DNA of 64,000 bases from Hydrogenimonas cancrithermarum (GTDB lineage: Bacteria > Campylobacterota > Campylobacteria > Campylobacterales > Hydrogenimonadaceae): contig NZ_AP027370.1 of NCBI RefSeq assembly GCF_030296055.1, forward strand, positions 124,001-188,000, in the 5' to 3' direction. Position numbers and translations under genes: made by a program. Positions 9,020-17,560 of the stretch are shown piece after piece. Under the pieces are notes generated by a model. The model was not told where the DNA came from and did not search any database. It saw only the letters and a list, made by a program, of their open reading frames with translations. The number at the start of each line of letters is the position of its first letter. Within the stretch, counting starts at the first letter, position 1.

Positions 9020-9034
9020 GTGAATCAAATTCAC
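9020..9034. promoter_or_regulatory. candidate TetR operator in the divergent control region
   Basis: A perfect inverted repeat, GTGAAT-CAA-ATTCAC, lies between the leftward efflux operon and the rightward TetR-led operon, 15 bases before the HlyD ATG. TetR-type regulators usually bind such 15-25 base palindromes next to their own gene. A second palindrome, ATCGATATCGAT (9083-9094), overlaps the TetR start region and is an alternative site. Confidence 0.5.
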
Positions 9035-9107
9035 AAAAATATTAACTAATTCCAGATTAAGAGTTTCTGATATAAAATCTAAATCGATATCGATGGATGG
9101 AGCAGTC

Positions 9108-9698
9108 GTGAAAGAGATTATCAAACAGAAAGTCCTGGAGACCAAAAAAAATCTGGTACTCGAAGAGATTTCCAAAATATTCGAGAGTGAAGGGTTCTCT
9201 TCAGTCAAAATGCAGGAGATCGCCAATAGGCTGGGAATATCGGTAGGCGCGCTCTACAAACTTTTCTCATCGAAAGAGGAGATGTACTATGCCTATATCG
9301 AATACCAGATCCATCGGTTCCATACGCTTCTGCTCCAGAAATGCTCTACATCATCGGATCCGAAAACATGTTTACAGCGTTACGTCGAGTTGAAGTTCGA
9401 AGTGTTCGCATCCAAACGCAAGGCTCTCGAAGACCCTGTTGTCGGAGACCCGCTCTTCTTCGTCAAGATGAACACCCAAAAAAACGACCCCGCCAAGCCG
9501 ATCTTCGGATTTCTCGCCGATCTTTTTCAGCGGCTCGACAGCGTCGAACCACTCAAAGAGAAAAACTACATGAAACTCGCCTATCTGTTCAATGCCTTCA
9601 CGATGGGATATGTCGAATACTGGATCCATTACGGTGAAAAGCTCGACGAGAATGCGGCAAGGGTACTCGAAGCGTTTCTGGAGGGGATGAAAGCATGA
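9108..9698 (+). CDS. TetR/AcrR-family transcriptional regulator
   Basis: A 196-residue regulator. The N-terminal helix-turn-helix reads VKMQEIANRLGISVGALYKLF followed within a few residues by KEEMYYAYIEYQ, the standard TetR DNA-binding module; the remainder is an all-helical ligand-binding domain. The family represses adjacent exporters until a ligand binds. I chose GTG 9108 because GGAG (9099-9102) lies five bases before it; the ATG at 9093 has no ribosome site. Its stop overlaps the patatin ATG (ATGA), so it heads the rightward operon and probably controls both arms. Confidence 0.9.
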   Translation: MKEIIKQKVLETKKNLVLEEISKIFESEGFSSVKMQEIANRLGISVGALYKLFSSKEEMYYAYIEYQIHRFHTLLLQKCSTSSDPKTCLQRYVELKFEVFASKRKALEDPVVGDPLFFVKMNTQKNDPAKPIFGFLADLFQRLDSVEPLKEKNYMKLAYLFNAFTMGYVEYWIHYGEKLDENAARVLEAFLEGMKA

Positions 9699-10561
9699 AA
9701 AAAATTTCACTGGTGCTCGGCAGCGGCGGCGCACGCGGATATGCCCATATCGGGGTCATCGAAGAGCTCGAAAAGCATGGATACGAAATCGTCTCGATCA
9801 GCGGCGCATCGATGGGTGCGCTGATAGGGGGGCTCTATGCCTGCGGGAAGTTGAATGCGTATAAAGCGTGGGTACTCGAACTCGACGCACTCGATGTCGC
9901 TTCGCTACTGGATATCTCTTTCTCCCGCGGCGGGATCATCGAAGGGGAGAAAGTGTTCGGCAAACTCTCCAAGATCATCGGCCGGCAGCGTATCGAGGAA
10001 CTACCTTTGAAATTTACCGCGGTTGCGACCGATATCGTGAAGCAGAAGGAGGTATGGTTTCAGCAAGGCGATCTGCTCGAGGCGATTCGTGCTTCCATCG
10101 CCATTCCTTCCGTCTTCACACCGGTCAAGATGGGAAAAATGGTTCTCGTCGACGGTGGTGCCCTGAACCCACTCCCCGTCGCGCCGACCCAGTCGGACCT
10201 GACCGATCTGACGATCGCGGTCAATCTGTACGGAGAGATTCCCAAACCGAAGCTGAAAACGGAAGCGACGGAGACAGCACGTAAAAACAAGATCGAGCGG
10301 GTCGTAAAAGATCTTTTTACAAAAGCGAAAGAAGATAAAAAATTTACGATGTTCGACGTTTTGGATAAGACGTTCGATACAATGCAGGATGCCTTGACGA
10401 GATACCGCATCGGTGGATATCCCCCCGACATCATGATCGACATCTCGATGCATGTGTGCAACACCTTCGATTTCCACAAAGCGGCCGAAGTGATCGAAGC
10501 GGGTCGTTTGGCGACGAGAGAGAGACTCAAAACAGTGAAGGAGAGTCGATGGAACGGCTGA
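9695..10561 (+). CDS. patatin-like phospholipase, RssA type
   Basis: A 288-residue cytoplasmic serine lipase-like protein. It has the oxyanion motif GSGGARGYAHIG at residues 8-19, the nucleophile elbow GASMG (Ser42) and the second catalytic residue in VDGGALNPLP. Patatins hydrolyse acyl chains from phospholipids or related lipids; the RssA-like bacterial group is poorly characterised. Translation is coupled to TetR (ATGA) and the end overlaps the next gene by 13 bases. The placement between a regulator and an exporter adaptor suggests membrane-lipid damage control or lipid export, which is inference. Confidence 0.9.
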   Translation: MKKISLVLGSGGARGYAHIGVIEELEKHGYEIVSISGASMGALIGGLYACGKLNAYKAWVLELDALDVASLLDISFSRGGIIEGEKVFGKLSKIIGRQRIEELPLKFTAVATDIVKQKEVWFQQGDLLEAIRASIAIPSVFTPVKMGKMVLVDGGALNPLPVAPTQSDLTDLTIAVNLYGEIPKPKLKTEATETARKNKIERVVKDLFTKAKEDKKFTMFDVLDKTFDTMQDALTRYRIGGYPPDIMIDISMHVCNTFDFHKAAEVIEAGRLATRERLKTVKESRWNG

Positions 10562-11706
10562 AGAAGTATTGGCTCGGGATCGTAGCGGTACTGCTGCTTG
10601 GCGTGGCAGCCGTGATGATCTACGAAAAACTGAATCCCAAACAAGTGCCTTCGAATCTGGTAGAGGGTGTCGGCCGCATCGACGGCGATCTTGTCGACCT
10701 CAATGTAAAATACCCCGGGCGGCTCGAGCAAGTAGCCGTCGAAGACGGCATGCCCATCAAAAAGGGCGATATTGTCGCCAGACTCAAAAGCTTGGAGTAT
10801 GAAGCGAAGCTGGCACAGGTGACGGCACAGCTTCGGGCGAAGCAAAAGGAACTGAATGCGAAAAAGACGGAACTGAACATCGCGAAAAAGACGATTCCTC
10901 TCGCACTCAGACGGGCCGATTCGGCACGAAAAACCCGCAGAGCGCAGCTCCAAGAGCTCGAAAAGAGTATCGAAGCACAAAAAAGAGTCGTAGAGCAGGA
11001 TGATCGCGACTACGAGCGAACGAAAAATCTCTATGAAAAACGACTGATCCAAAAAGAGCTTCTCGAGAAAGCGGCATTGAAAAGGGATACCGACAGAGAC
11101 AGACTCGCCGCACTCGGGCATAAAAGAGAACAGCTCCGTGCCGCCATCGAAATCGCCGAAGCGGACTTTGCGGAAGCGAAGGCCGCACAGCGAAAGATCG
11201 ACGCACTCGAAGAGGGGATAGAAGCGCTGAGGGAGGGGGTACAGGCGATGAAAGATGCACGCGGCGAAGTCGAAGCCGTGCTCGAGGAGATGACGATTCG
11301 CTCTCCGATCGACGGTTTTGTCGTAGAGAAGATCGCCAATGCAGGTGAAGTGCTCGGCGCCGGCATGCCTGTCGCATCGCTGATCGATCCCCACTCTCTC
11401 TATCTCAAAATCTTTGTCGATACGATTCAAAACGGCAAGATAAAAATCGGAGACAAAGCGGTCATTTTCCTCGATTCCTGGCCCGACCGGCCGATCGAAG
11501 CGAAGGTGGTACGCATCGCACAGAATGCCGAGTTCACCCCCAAAGAGGTGAGTGTACGCAGCGACCGCATTCAGCGTGTTTATGCCCTCCATCTCAAACC
11601 TTTGAAGGTCGATCCACTTCTGAAACTCGGCCTTCCCGCCATCGGAGTCGTTTCACTCGACGGCAAGGGCCTGCCAAAATCACTCCGTGAGCTGCCGCCC
11701 CTATGA
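10549..11706 (+). CDS. HlyD-family adaptor, YhiI-like
   Basis: A 385-residue membrane fusion protein: an N-terminal membrane helix (about residues 7-24), lipoyl halves around VDLNVKYPGRLEQVAVEDG and IRSPIDGFVVEKIANAGEV, and between them a very long Lys/Glu/Arg-rich coiled coil (about residues 80-245). This is the adaptor expected for the RbbA-like ABC exporter further down, as in the E. coli yhiI-rbbA-yhhJ operon, although three unrelated genes intervene. AAGGAG before ATG 10549 fixes the start inside the end of the patatin gene. Confidence 0.88.
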   Translation: MERLKKYWLGIVAVLLLGVAAVMIYEKLNPKQVPSNLVEGVGRIDGDLVDLNVKYPGRLEQVAVEDGMPIKKGDIVARLKSLEYEAKLAQVTAQLRAKQKELNAKKTELNIAKKTIPLALRRADSARKTRRAQLQELEKSIEAQKRVVEQDDRDYERTKNLYEKRLIQKELLEKAALKRDTDRDRLAALGHKREQLRAAIEIAEADFAEAKAAQRKIDALEEGIEALREGVQAMKDARGEVEAVLEEMTIRSPIDGFVVEKIANAGEVLGAGMPVASLIDPHSLYLKIFVDTIQNGKIKIGDKAVIFLDSWPDRPIEAKVVRIAQNAEFTPKEVSVRSDRIQRVYALHLKPLKVDPLLKLGLPAIGVVSLDGKGLPKSLRELPPL

Positions 11707-12866
11707 AAAAGATCGATAAAAATGTGGTGATGCTCGGATGGGTCAGCTTCTTCACCGATATGGCGTCGGCGATGATCAACCCCATTCTGCCCATTTTTGT
11801 CGTCACGATTCTGCACGAAGGGATGGACAAGCTCGGTATCATCGTCGCCGTCGCCACGTTTGTCTCCTATTCGCTGCGGTTGATTTCGGGCTATATCAGC
11901 GACAGGTACGGCATCGTCAAGCCGCTTGTCGTCGGAGGGTATGCGCTTTCGGCTTTCAGCAAGCCGCTTATCGGATTGACCCACAGTTACAAAGGGGTCG
12001 CGGCACTCAAGGCATTCGAGCGTTTCGGCAAGGGGCTGCGTTCCGCCCCCAAAGACCTGATGATCGCCCACTACAGCGAAAAGAGGGCGTCGGGCCGTAC
12101 GTTCGGATTCCATAAAACACTCGACATCGCCGGTGAACTCAGCGGCATACTGATTTTGCTGGGCCTTCTCTACACGCTGGGGCAGGGCGAAGCGGTCATG
12201 CGCAATATCTTCTTTGCCACACTCGTTCCCGGCGTGATCAGTCTCTTTATCGTCCTCTTTTTCGTTCGCGACATCCCAAAACCTTCCAAAAGAGAGGGCA
12301 AATCGCGTTTCAAATTCACCGCAAACGACAAAGCGGCCATCCGCTCGCTTCTGTTTTACTTCCTGTTTCTGCTCTTTGTCTTCAATGAAGCATTCTTCAC
12401 GATGCAGGCAAAAGGTATCGGGATCGCGACAGTGATGATACCGCTTCTATTTGTCGTATCGACCGGTATGCAGACCCTCACAAGCTACATCTTCGGTGTA
12501 TGGATCGACCGCTACGGTGTCAACCGCATTATGGCGATCGCCTATACATGCGGCGCAGCGGCACAACTGTTGCTATGGGTTCAAACCCCTCTTTTGACCT
12601 GGGTCGCCTACGGCTTCCTGGGCCTCTTTACCGTCGCTTCGCTCAATGCCAACCGGGCACTCATCGCGAAAAAAGCCGACAATCGCGGCTCTGTCTACGG
12701 TATTTTCTACGCTTCCGTAGCACTCTTCGGGGCACTCGGCGCCTACATCTGCGGAATGATATGGGAACACTTCGGTATGGATACGGCACTGATCTATGCT
12801 ATGAGCGGAACCGGGGTCATGACACTTCTTTTTTTGATGATAAAAGGGTGGCGGCATGCAGAGTGA
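11703..12866 (+). CDS. MFS transporter, 12-helix type
   Basis: A 387-residue membrane protein with about 12 helices. The cytoplasmic loop after helix 2 has the MFS motif A core GYISDRYG, and ERFGKGLRSAPKDLMIA followed by GRTFGFHKTLD is typical of a broad MFS group related to drug or sugar-phosphate transporters. Substrate is unknown. It overlaps the HlyD gene by four bases and the PAP2 gene by 11 bases, so it is firmly embedded in the operon. It could move a lipid product between leaflets or be a separate drug pump. Confidence 0.87.
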   Translation: MKKIDKNVVMLGWVSFFTDMASAMINPILPIFVVTILHEGMDKLGIIVAVATFVSYSLRLISGYISDRYGIVKPLVVGGYALSAFSKPLIGLTHSYKGVAALKAFERFGKGLRSAPKDLMIAHYSEKRASGRTFGFHKTLDIAGELSGILILLGLLYTLGQGEAVMRNIFFATLVPGVISLFIVLFFVRDIPKPSKREGKSRFKFTANDKAAIRSLLFYFLFLLFVFNEAFFTMQAKGIGIATVMIPLLFVVSTGMQTLTSYIFGVWIDRYGVNRIMAIAYTCGAAAQLLLWVQTPLLTWVAYGFLGLFTVASLNANRALIAKKADNRGSVYGIFYASVALFGALGAYICGMIWEHFGMDTALIYAMSGTGVMTLLFLMIKGWRHAE

Positions 12867-13494
12867 GATCCATCGCAAAAAAGTATTGCTGTTTTTGAAT
12901 CTTACCGGTCTGGCGCTTTTCCTCTCCATGGCTTCCACTGCACTGCAGGGAAAAGTTCCCTCTTTCGACAAGGTGGCCGCTGCATCTTTCGCATCTTTAC
13001 ATACCCCTTTTCTGGATAGATTTTTCGTCGTGACAACACATCTCAACGGTATGCTCGCCGTTTTACTCGTTTCGATTGCCGTTTCCATGCTGTTGATCGG
13101 AAAGAGACGATGGAAAGCACTGAAGCTCTATCTCTTTACCATCATAACGGCAGCGATGGTTGCATCGCTGTTGAAGCTCTTCATCTGCAGAGAGCGTCCG
13201 AAAGAGGGTTTGCTGGATCTTTCGAGCTACGCATTTCCGTCATGGCACGCTACACTCTCCGCAACACTTGCATTGATCGTATACACCCTTTTCGTGTCGA
13301 AAATCAGAAATGGTGCAGCAAGGATCTTCTTTGGTCTATTTCTTCTTTTTTGGCCCATGCTCATAGGATTCTCGAGGATCTATCTGAATCTTCATTGGAG
13401 TTCCGACGTTCTTGGCGGATGGGGATTGGGGCTTTTCATCGCTACGGGCTCGGTACTTCTTTTCGACATCTCCGGAGACAATGGCGATGGCTGA
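12856..13494 (+). CDS. PAP2-family membrane phosphatase
   Basis: A 212-residue membrane protein of about six helices carrying the three PAP2 signatures: KLFICRERP (KX6RP), PSWHA (the PSGH motif with Trp in place of Gly) and SRIYLNLHWSSDVLGG (SRX5HX3D). Family members remove phosphate from phosphatidic acid, undecaprenyl diphosphate or phosphatidylglycerophosphate at the periplasmic face. Together with the patatin it is the second lipid-active enzyme in this exporter operon. The gene overlaps both neighbours. Confidence 0.9.
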   Translation: MQSEIHRKKVLLFLNLTGLALFLSMASTALQGKVPSFDKVAAASFASLHTPFLDRFFVVTTHLNGMLAVLLVSIAVSMLLIGKRRWKALKLYLFTIITAAMVASLLKLFICRERPKEGLLDLSSYAFPSWHATLSATLALIVYTLFVSKIRNGAARIFFGLFLLFWPMLIGFSRIYLNLHWSSDVLGGWGLGLFIATGSVLLFDISGDNGDG

Positions 13495-15112
13495 CCTGGA
13501 TGTCAGGAACGTTACGGTCCGGCACAAAAAGGTCACGGCAATCGAGAATGCCTCCCTTTCGGCAGATCGGGGCGAAATTCTTGGATTCATCGGAGCTGAC
13601 GGGGCGGGTAAGAGTTCCTTGATGCACGCCATCGCCGGTGTAGGACGGTTCGAAGGTGAGATCACATTCGAAGGGACCGTCTACCATACACCCGATGAAG
13701 CGGAACCCCTGAAGTCCATGATCGGACTGATGCCGCAGGGAATCGGCCTGGTTCTTTACAAAAACCTGACTGTCGCCGAACACCTCGAATTTTTTGCAAG
13801 AATCAGGAATATCAGAGAGGATGAGGCGCATACAAGATACAGACGGAAGCTTTTGGAAATGGCAGGCCTCGAACCGTTCAGCGAGCGGCAGGCAGGCAAT
13901 CTCAGCGGCGGAATGATGCAGAAGCTTTCGCTTATATGTACGCTTCTGCACCGTCCGAAACTGCTGATTCTCGATGAACCGACTACGGGTGTCGATCCGC
14001 TCAGCCGGCTCGAGTTGTGGGAGATTCTGGAGGAGATACGTCACACGGAAGGAACCATCGCACTCGTCAGTACGGCCTATATGCAAGAAGCTGCGAAAAT
14101 GGACAGGGTCTACCTTTTCGACGAGGGAAGAATCATTGCGTCCGGAACGGGTGATGCACTTATCGATACCGTACGCGACTATACCTACGAACCGGCCGCC
14201 TGCCACAATGAACGATGTATCGGAACAGGCCACTACACCTATTCTCTCGATCCCCTCGATGTTCCGAAAAAGAGACCGAATCTCGAAGCGCTCTTCTTCG
14301 TCAACGCCTTGAAGCAGGGCAGAACACTTCCGCCGATCGTAGTGAGCGAACGTGAGAGTGAAGAGCCGATTCCTCCGGTCGTGATGGAAGCGAAAGGACT
14401 CACCAAGCGGTTCGGCAGTTTCATCGCGAACGACCATATCGACATGGAGCTTCGAAGCGGAGAGATCCTGGGTCTTTTGGGCGCCAACGGTGCGGGAAAG
14501 ACCACCTTTATCAAGATGCTTCTCGGCCTCTATCCGATCGATGAGGGGGAGTTGACACTTCTGGGCCGGCCGATACGCAGCGCGAAAGACCGCCGTGACC
14601 TCAAAGCGAAAATCGGGTATGTCAGCCAGCACTTTGCACTCTACAAAGATATGACGGTAAGAGAGAATCTTCTCTATTTTGCGAGTATGCACCAGATTCC
14701 GGCCGACAAGGCGATTCGCCGAATCGAACGCTATGCCGAAGAACTCGGTTTCAAATCTTTTATGGATATGCTTCCGACGGAGCTTCCACTTGGGATCAAC
14801 CAGCGCTTTTCGGTGGCGGCGGCATTGCTGCACGAACCGGTCGTTCTCTTTCTGGACGAACCCACCTCGGGGGTCGACACGATCGCAAGAAGCCAATTCT
14901 GGCAGATGCTGAGGCTTCTGAAAGAGCGGTGGGGCATTGCGATCCTCATTACAACCCACTATATGAGCGAAGCGGAGTTCTGTGACCGTGTGGTACTGCT
15001 GAAACAGGGCAGGAAAGTGGCCGACGACACTGTCGAAAACCTCTACAAAACCCATCCGGAAGCGAAGAGTTTCGAAGAGATTTTCCTCCACTATTACAAG
15101 GAGAGGGAATGA
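13481..15112 (+). CDS. twin ABC ATPase, YhiH/RbbA-like
   Basis: 543 residues with two ABC domains in one chain. Domain 1 has Walker A GADGAGKSS, signature LSGGMMQKLSL and Walker B LLILDEPTTGVDP. Domain 2 has GANGAGKTT, the altered signature LPLGINQRFSV and VVLFLDEPTSGVDT. The LPLG change is also what I expect of the second site in RbbA. Fused ATPases of this type power ABC-2 permeases with a HlyD adaptor. I chose ATG 13481 (GGAG four bases before) inside the end of the PAP2 gene. Its stop overlaps the first permease (ATGA). Confidence 0.9.
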   Translation: MAMADLDVRNVTVRHKKVTAIENASLSADRGEILGFIGADGAGKSSLMHAIAGVGRFEGEITFEGTVYHTPDEAEPLKSMIGLMPQGIGLVLYKNLTVAEHLEFFARIRNIREDEAHTRYRRKLLEMAGLEPFSERQAGNLSGGMMQKLSLICTLLHRPKLLILDEPTTGVDPLSRLELWEILEEIRHTEGTIALVSTAYMQEAAKMDRVYLFDEGRIIASGTGDALIDTVRDYTYEPAACHNERCIGTGHYTYSLDPLDVPKKRPNLEALFFVNALKQGRTLPPIVVSERESEEPIPPVVMEAKGLTKRFGSFIANDHIDMELRSGEILGLLGANGAGKTTFIKMLLGLYPIDEGELTLLGRPIRSAKDRRDLKAKIGYVSQHFALYKDMTVRENLLYFASMHQIPADKAIRRIERYAEELGFKSFMDMLPTELPLGINQRFSVAAALLHEPVVLFLDEPTSGVDTIARSQFWQMLRLLKERWGIAILITTHYMSEAEFCDRVVLLKQGRKVADDTVENLYKTHPEAKSFEEIFLHYYKERE

Positions 15113-16221
15113 ACATCGGTGTCGTTAAAGCCTATATGCTCAAAGAGTTCAAAGAGCTGATCCGATCGAAAATGATCATGATGGTGTATGTCATGCCGAC
15201 GATGATCATCATTCTTTTCGGATATGGCATCAGAATGGAGGTGACACATGCGAGGACGCTCATTATCGACAACGACCGGAGCAAAATATCGCACGACCTG
15301 ACGGCCCGTTTCGAGCACTCCAAATATTTCGATACGACCGTTGGGTGGATGAACGAGGATGCGGCGATGAACCGCATCAAAGCGGCGAAAACGGATATCG
15401 TGATCATCATTCCCGAAAGTTTCGAAAAGCGCCTTCTCCACCGTCAGCCGACGGAGATCGCCGTCTTTATCGACGGCGCTTTTCCTGTGCGTGCGGCAAC
15501 GATGGAGAACTACGTCAAAGGGGTTGTATTCAATGCCGCCACACAACTGGTACCGCAGATCCCCCGAAAGCTCATCACCATAGAGAACCGTAACCTTTTC
15601 AACCAGGCGATGCGGGACGAAAATGCAATCGTACCGGGATTGATCGGGCTCATTCTCCTCGTCGCGCCTGCCATACTTTCGGCACTGCTCATCGTCAAAG
15701 AGAAGGAGGAGGGGACCATCTTCAGCTTTTTCTCCTCACCCGTCAAAAAGAGCGAATTCATCATCGCCAAACTGGTGCCTGCACTTCTTCTTCATTCGGT
15801 TAACATCTTCATCCTGTTTCTGTGGGCGACCTGGCTTTTCGAGGTCCCGTTTCGCGGCAGTTTCACCCTCTACTGGTTCGCGAGCGAACTCTATGTGCTC
15901 ATCAGCCTGGGGGTAGGTATGATGGTCTCCATCATCACCCGGACGCAGATCGTCGCAATCGTGCTGACGATCATCATTACGATCATTCCGGGGTTTCTCT
16001 ACTCGGGAATGCTGATGCCGATCTCTTCGATGAGCGGTGAATCGAAGATCGAGGCACATATCTACCCTGTGATGTATTACAACCACCTCGTCTACGACAC
16101 CTTTTTGATCGGGCAGGGGCTCGATTCGCCCAAAAACCAGCTTTATCTTGCAATATTGGTAGGGTATGCCCTTTTTATCACGCTTCTTGGGTCCTGGCTC
16201 ATGAAAAAGGAGATACGATGA
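15109..16221 (+). CDS. ABC-2 type permease, YhhJ-like (first of two)
   Basis: A 370-residue permease with the ABC-2 layout: one N-terminal helix (about residues 21-40), a large periplasmic domain (about 45-175) and five further helices. The helix following VPGLIGLILLVAPAILSALLI leads into the conserved cytoplasmic KEKEEGTIFSFFSSPVK segment that contacts the ATPase. It should form the membrane channel with the next gene. Start and stop are coupled to both neighbours by four-base overlaps. Confidence 0.9.
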   Translation: MNIGVVKAYMLKEFKELIRSKMIMMVYVMPTMIIILFGYGIRMEVTHARTLIIDNDRSKISHDLTARFEHSKYFDTTVGWMNEDAAMNRIKAAKTDIVIIIPESFEKRLLHRQPTEIAVFIDGAFPVRAATMENYVKGVVFNAATQLVPQIPRKLITIENRNLFNQAMRDENAIVPGLIGLILLVAPAILSALLIVKEKEEGTIFSFFSSPVKKSEFIIAKLVPALLLHSVNIFILFLWATWLFEVPFRGSFTLYWFASELYVLISLGVGMMVSIITRTQIVAIVLTIIITIIPGFLYSGMLMPISSMSGESKIEAHIYPVMYYNHLVYDTFLIGQGLDSPKNQLYLAILVGYALFITLLGSWLMKKEIR

Positions 16222-17300
16222 TCCGTACCTTTTCGGCACTCGTAGCCAAGGAACTCATCGGTTTTTTCCGTTCCTGGGGCCTCGTGGCCGTCGTGCTCTA
16301 CAGTTTCACACTCGATATCTATATCGCGGGGAAGGGGATCGAGATGCAGGCGAAAAATATCGCTGTCGGATATGTCGACCGAAGTGGCGGCGGGATGAGT
16401 CGGAAAATTCTGAGCCGTCTGCATATGCCCGAATTCCAAAAACCGATCCCTTTCCCTTCACAGGAGGCGCTGAGCCGTGCCATCTTCAATCGTGAAATCA
16501 TGGTAGGGCTCATTTTCGGATCCGATTTTGAAAAAGATCTTAAAAAAAGAGGGCACGCAAAGCTCGATCTTCTTCTCGACTCGGTGGCGGCGACACAGAG
16601 TTTTCAAGCCCTTCAGTATCTACAAAACATTGTACTCGAATATGCGGACCTGCAGATGCCTGTGGTACTGAAAATTCATAAACTCTTCAATCAAAACGCG
16701 GAGACGGCATGGTTTATGGCGCTAGCCGAGATGCTTTCGGTCATCACGCTTCTGGGGGTTATCCTCACCGCAGCCGTGTTCGTGCGCGAAAAGGAGAACG
16801 GAACATGGGATATCATGCTGTTGACACCGATCGACCCGAAACTGATCATACTGGCAAAAAGTTTTTCACAAGTGCTCATCATCGTGGCAGGTGTCGTCAT
16901 CGCGACAGGTATCGTTCTGTTCGGGTCATTCGACATCCCAATCAATGGCTCGATATGGTCTTTTTTCCTTCTTTCGTTTTTCTATGCTTTTACGAGTGCG
17001 GGTATCGGCCTTTTCGTGGCTGCAATTTCGAAAAACATGCTTCAGGTCGCCCAATTCTCCATTCTTATCATGATGCCGCTTATCTTTCTCAGTGGAGCAT
17101 GGACACCTATTCATGCAATGGATCCCGTTTTGCAGAATCTTTCGCTCATCTCGCCCTTACGCTACTATATCGAGGGGAGTGAAAGCATTTTTTTCCGGGG
17201 TACGCCGTTTGACGGGCTCGGTAGCTATTTCGCCGGTGTCATTGGGCTTGGAAGTGTGTTATACTTTTACGGATTTCAAAAAATAGGAAAAGTGTTTTGA
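16218..17300 (+). CDS. ABC-2 type permease (second of two)
   Basis: 360 residues with the same architecture as the preceding gene: N-terminal helix, periplasmic domain (about 45-165), then hydrophobic segments, with the ATPase-contact motif VREKENGTWDIMLLTPI. The pair most likely forms a heterodimer around the twin ATPase. The coding region ends TGA at 17298-17300, overlapping the TTG start of the small downstream gene. Confidence 0.9.
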   Translation: MIRTFSALVAKELIGFFRSWGLVAVVLYSFTLDIYIAGKGIEMQAKNIAVGYVDRSGGGMSRKILSRLHMPEFQKPIPFPSQEALSRAIFNREIMVGLIFGSDFEKDLKKRGHAKLDLLLDSVAATQSFQALQYLQNIVLEYADLQMPVVLKIHKLFNQNAETAWFMALAEMLSVITLLGVILTAAVFVREKENGTWDIMLLTPIDPKLIILAKSFSQVLIIVAGVVIATGIVLFGSFDIPINGSIWSFFLLSFFYAFTSAGIGLFVAAISKNMLQVAQFSILIMMPLIFLSGAWTPIHAMDPVLQNLSLISPLRYYIEGSESIFFRGTPFDGLGSYFAGVIGLGSVLYFYGFQKIGKVF

Positions 17301-17521
17301 TAACCGAAGAGAAAGTGATACTGTTGGCGCTGTTGAAAAAAGAGGAAGGTGAAAACCTTCGCGACATTCTTGCGATGCTCGAAAACAACCGTGTCTTTAC
17401 GATGAAAGAGGGCAAACGGTTTGTGAAAATCCTGAAAAATGAAGGATACATCGAAGAAAACGAACTGACCCTCAAAGGCACGACTGCGGCACAGCATGCG
17501 GAAGCGGAATTTAAATTATAA
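17297..17521 (+). CDS. small winged-helix-like protein at the operon end
   Basis: A 74-residue product starting at TTG, which overlaps the permease stop by three bases; AGGAAA lies about seven bases upstream. Helix-rich sequence (EEKVILLALLKKEEGENLRD, then KRFVKILKNEGYIEENELTLKG) resembles a small winged helix domain of the kind found in hypothetical regulators. I cannot name a family. It may be a second regulator of the operon, or a structural subunit. Confidence 0.6.
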   Translation: MITEEKVILLALLKKEEGENLRDILAMLENNRVFTMKEGKRFVKILKNEGYIEENELTLKGTTAAQHAEAEFKL

Positions 17522-17526
17522 AATAA

Positions 17527-17532
17527 TATAAT
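17527..17532 (+). promoter_or_regulatory. -10 box of the chemoreceptor gene
   Basis: TATAAT is placed so that transcription would start near 17539. That leaves the AAAAGGA ribosome site (17548-17554) and ATG 17561 downstream and makes the earlier ATG at 17543 nearly leaderless, supporting the later start. Confidence 0.45.
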
Positions 17533-17560
17533 AATACATCAAATGGCAAAAGGATTGACG

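Noticed and set aside
13442-15091. 549-codon reverse-strand frame
   Set aside because: Antisense shadow of the twin ABC ATPase gene, which has complete Walker motifs on the other strand.
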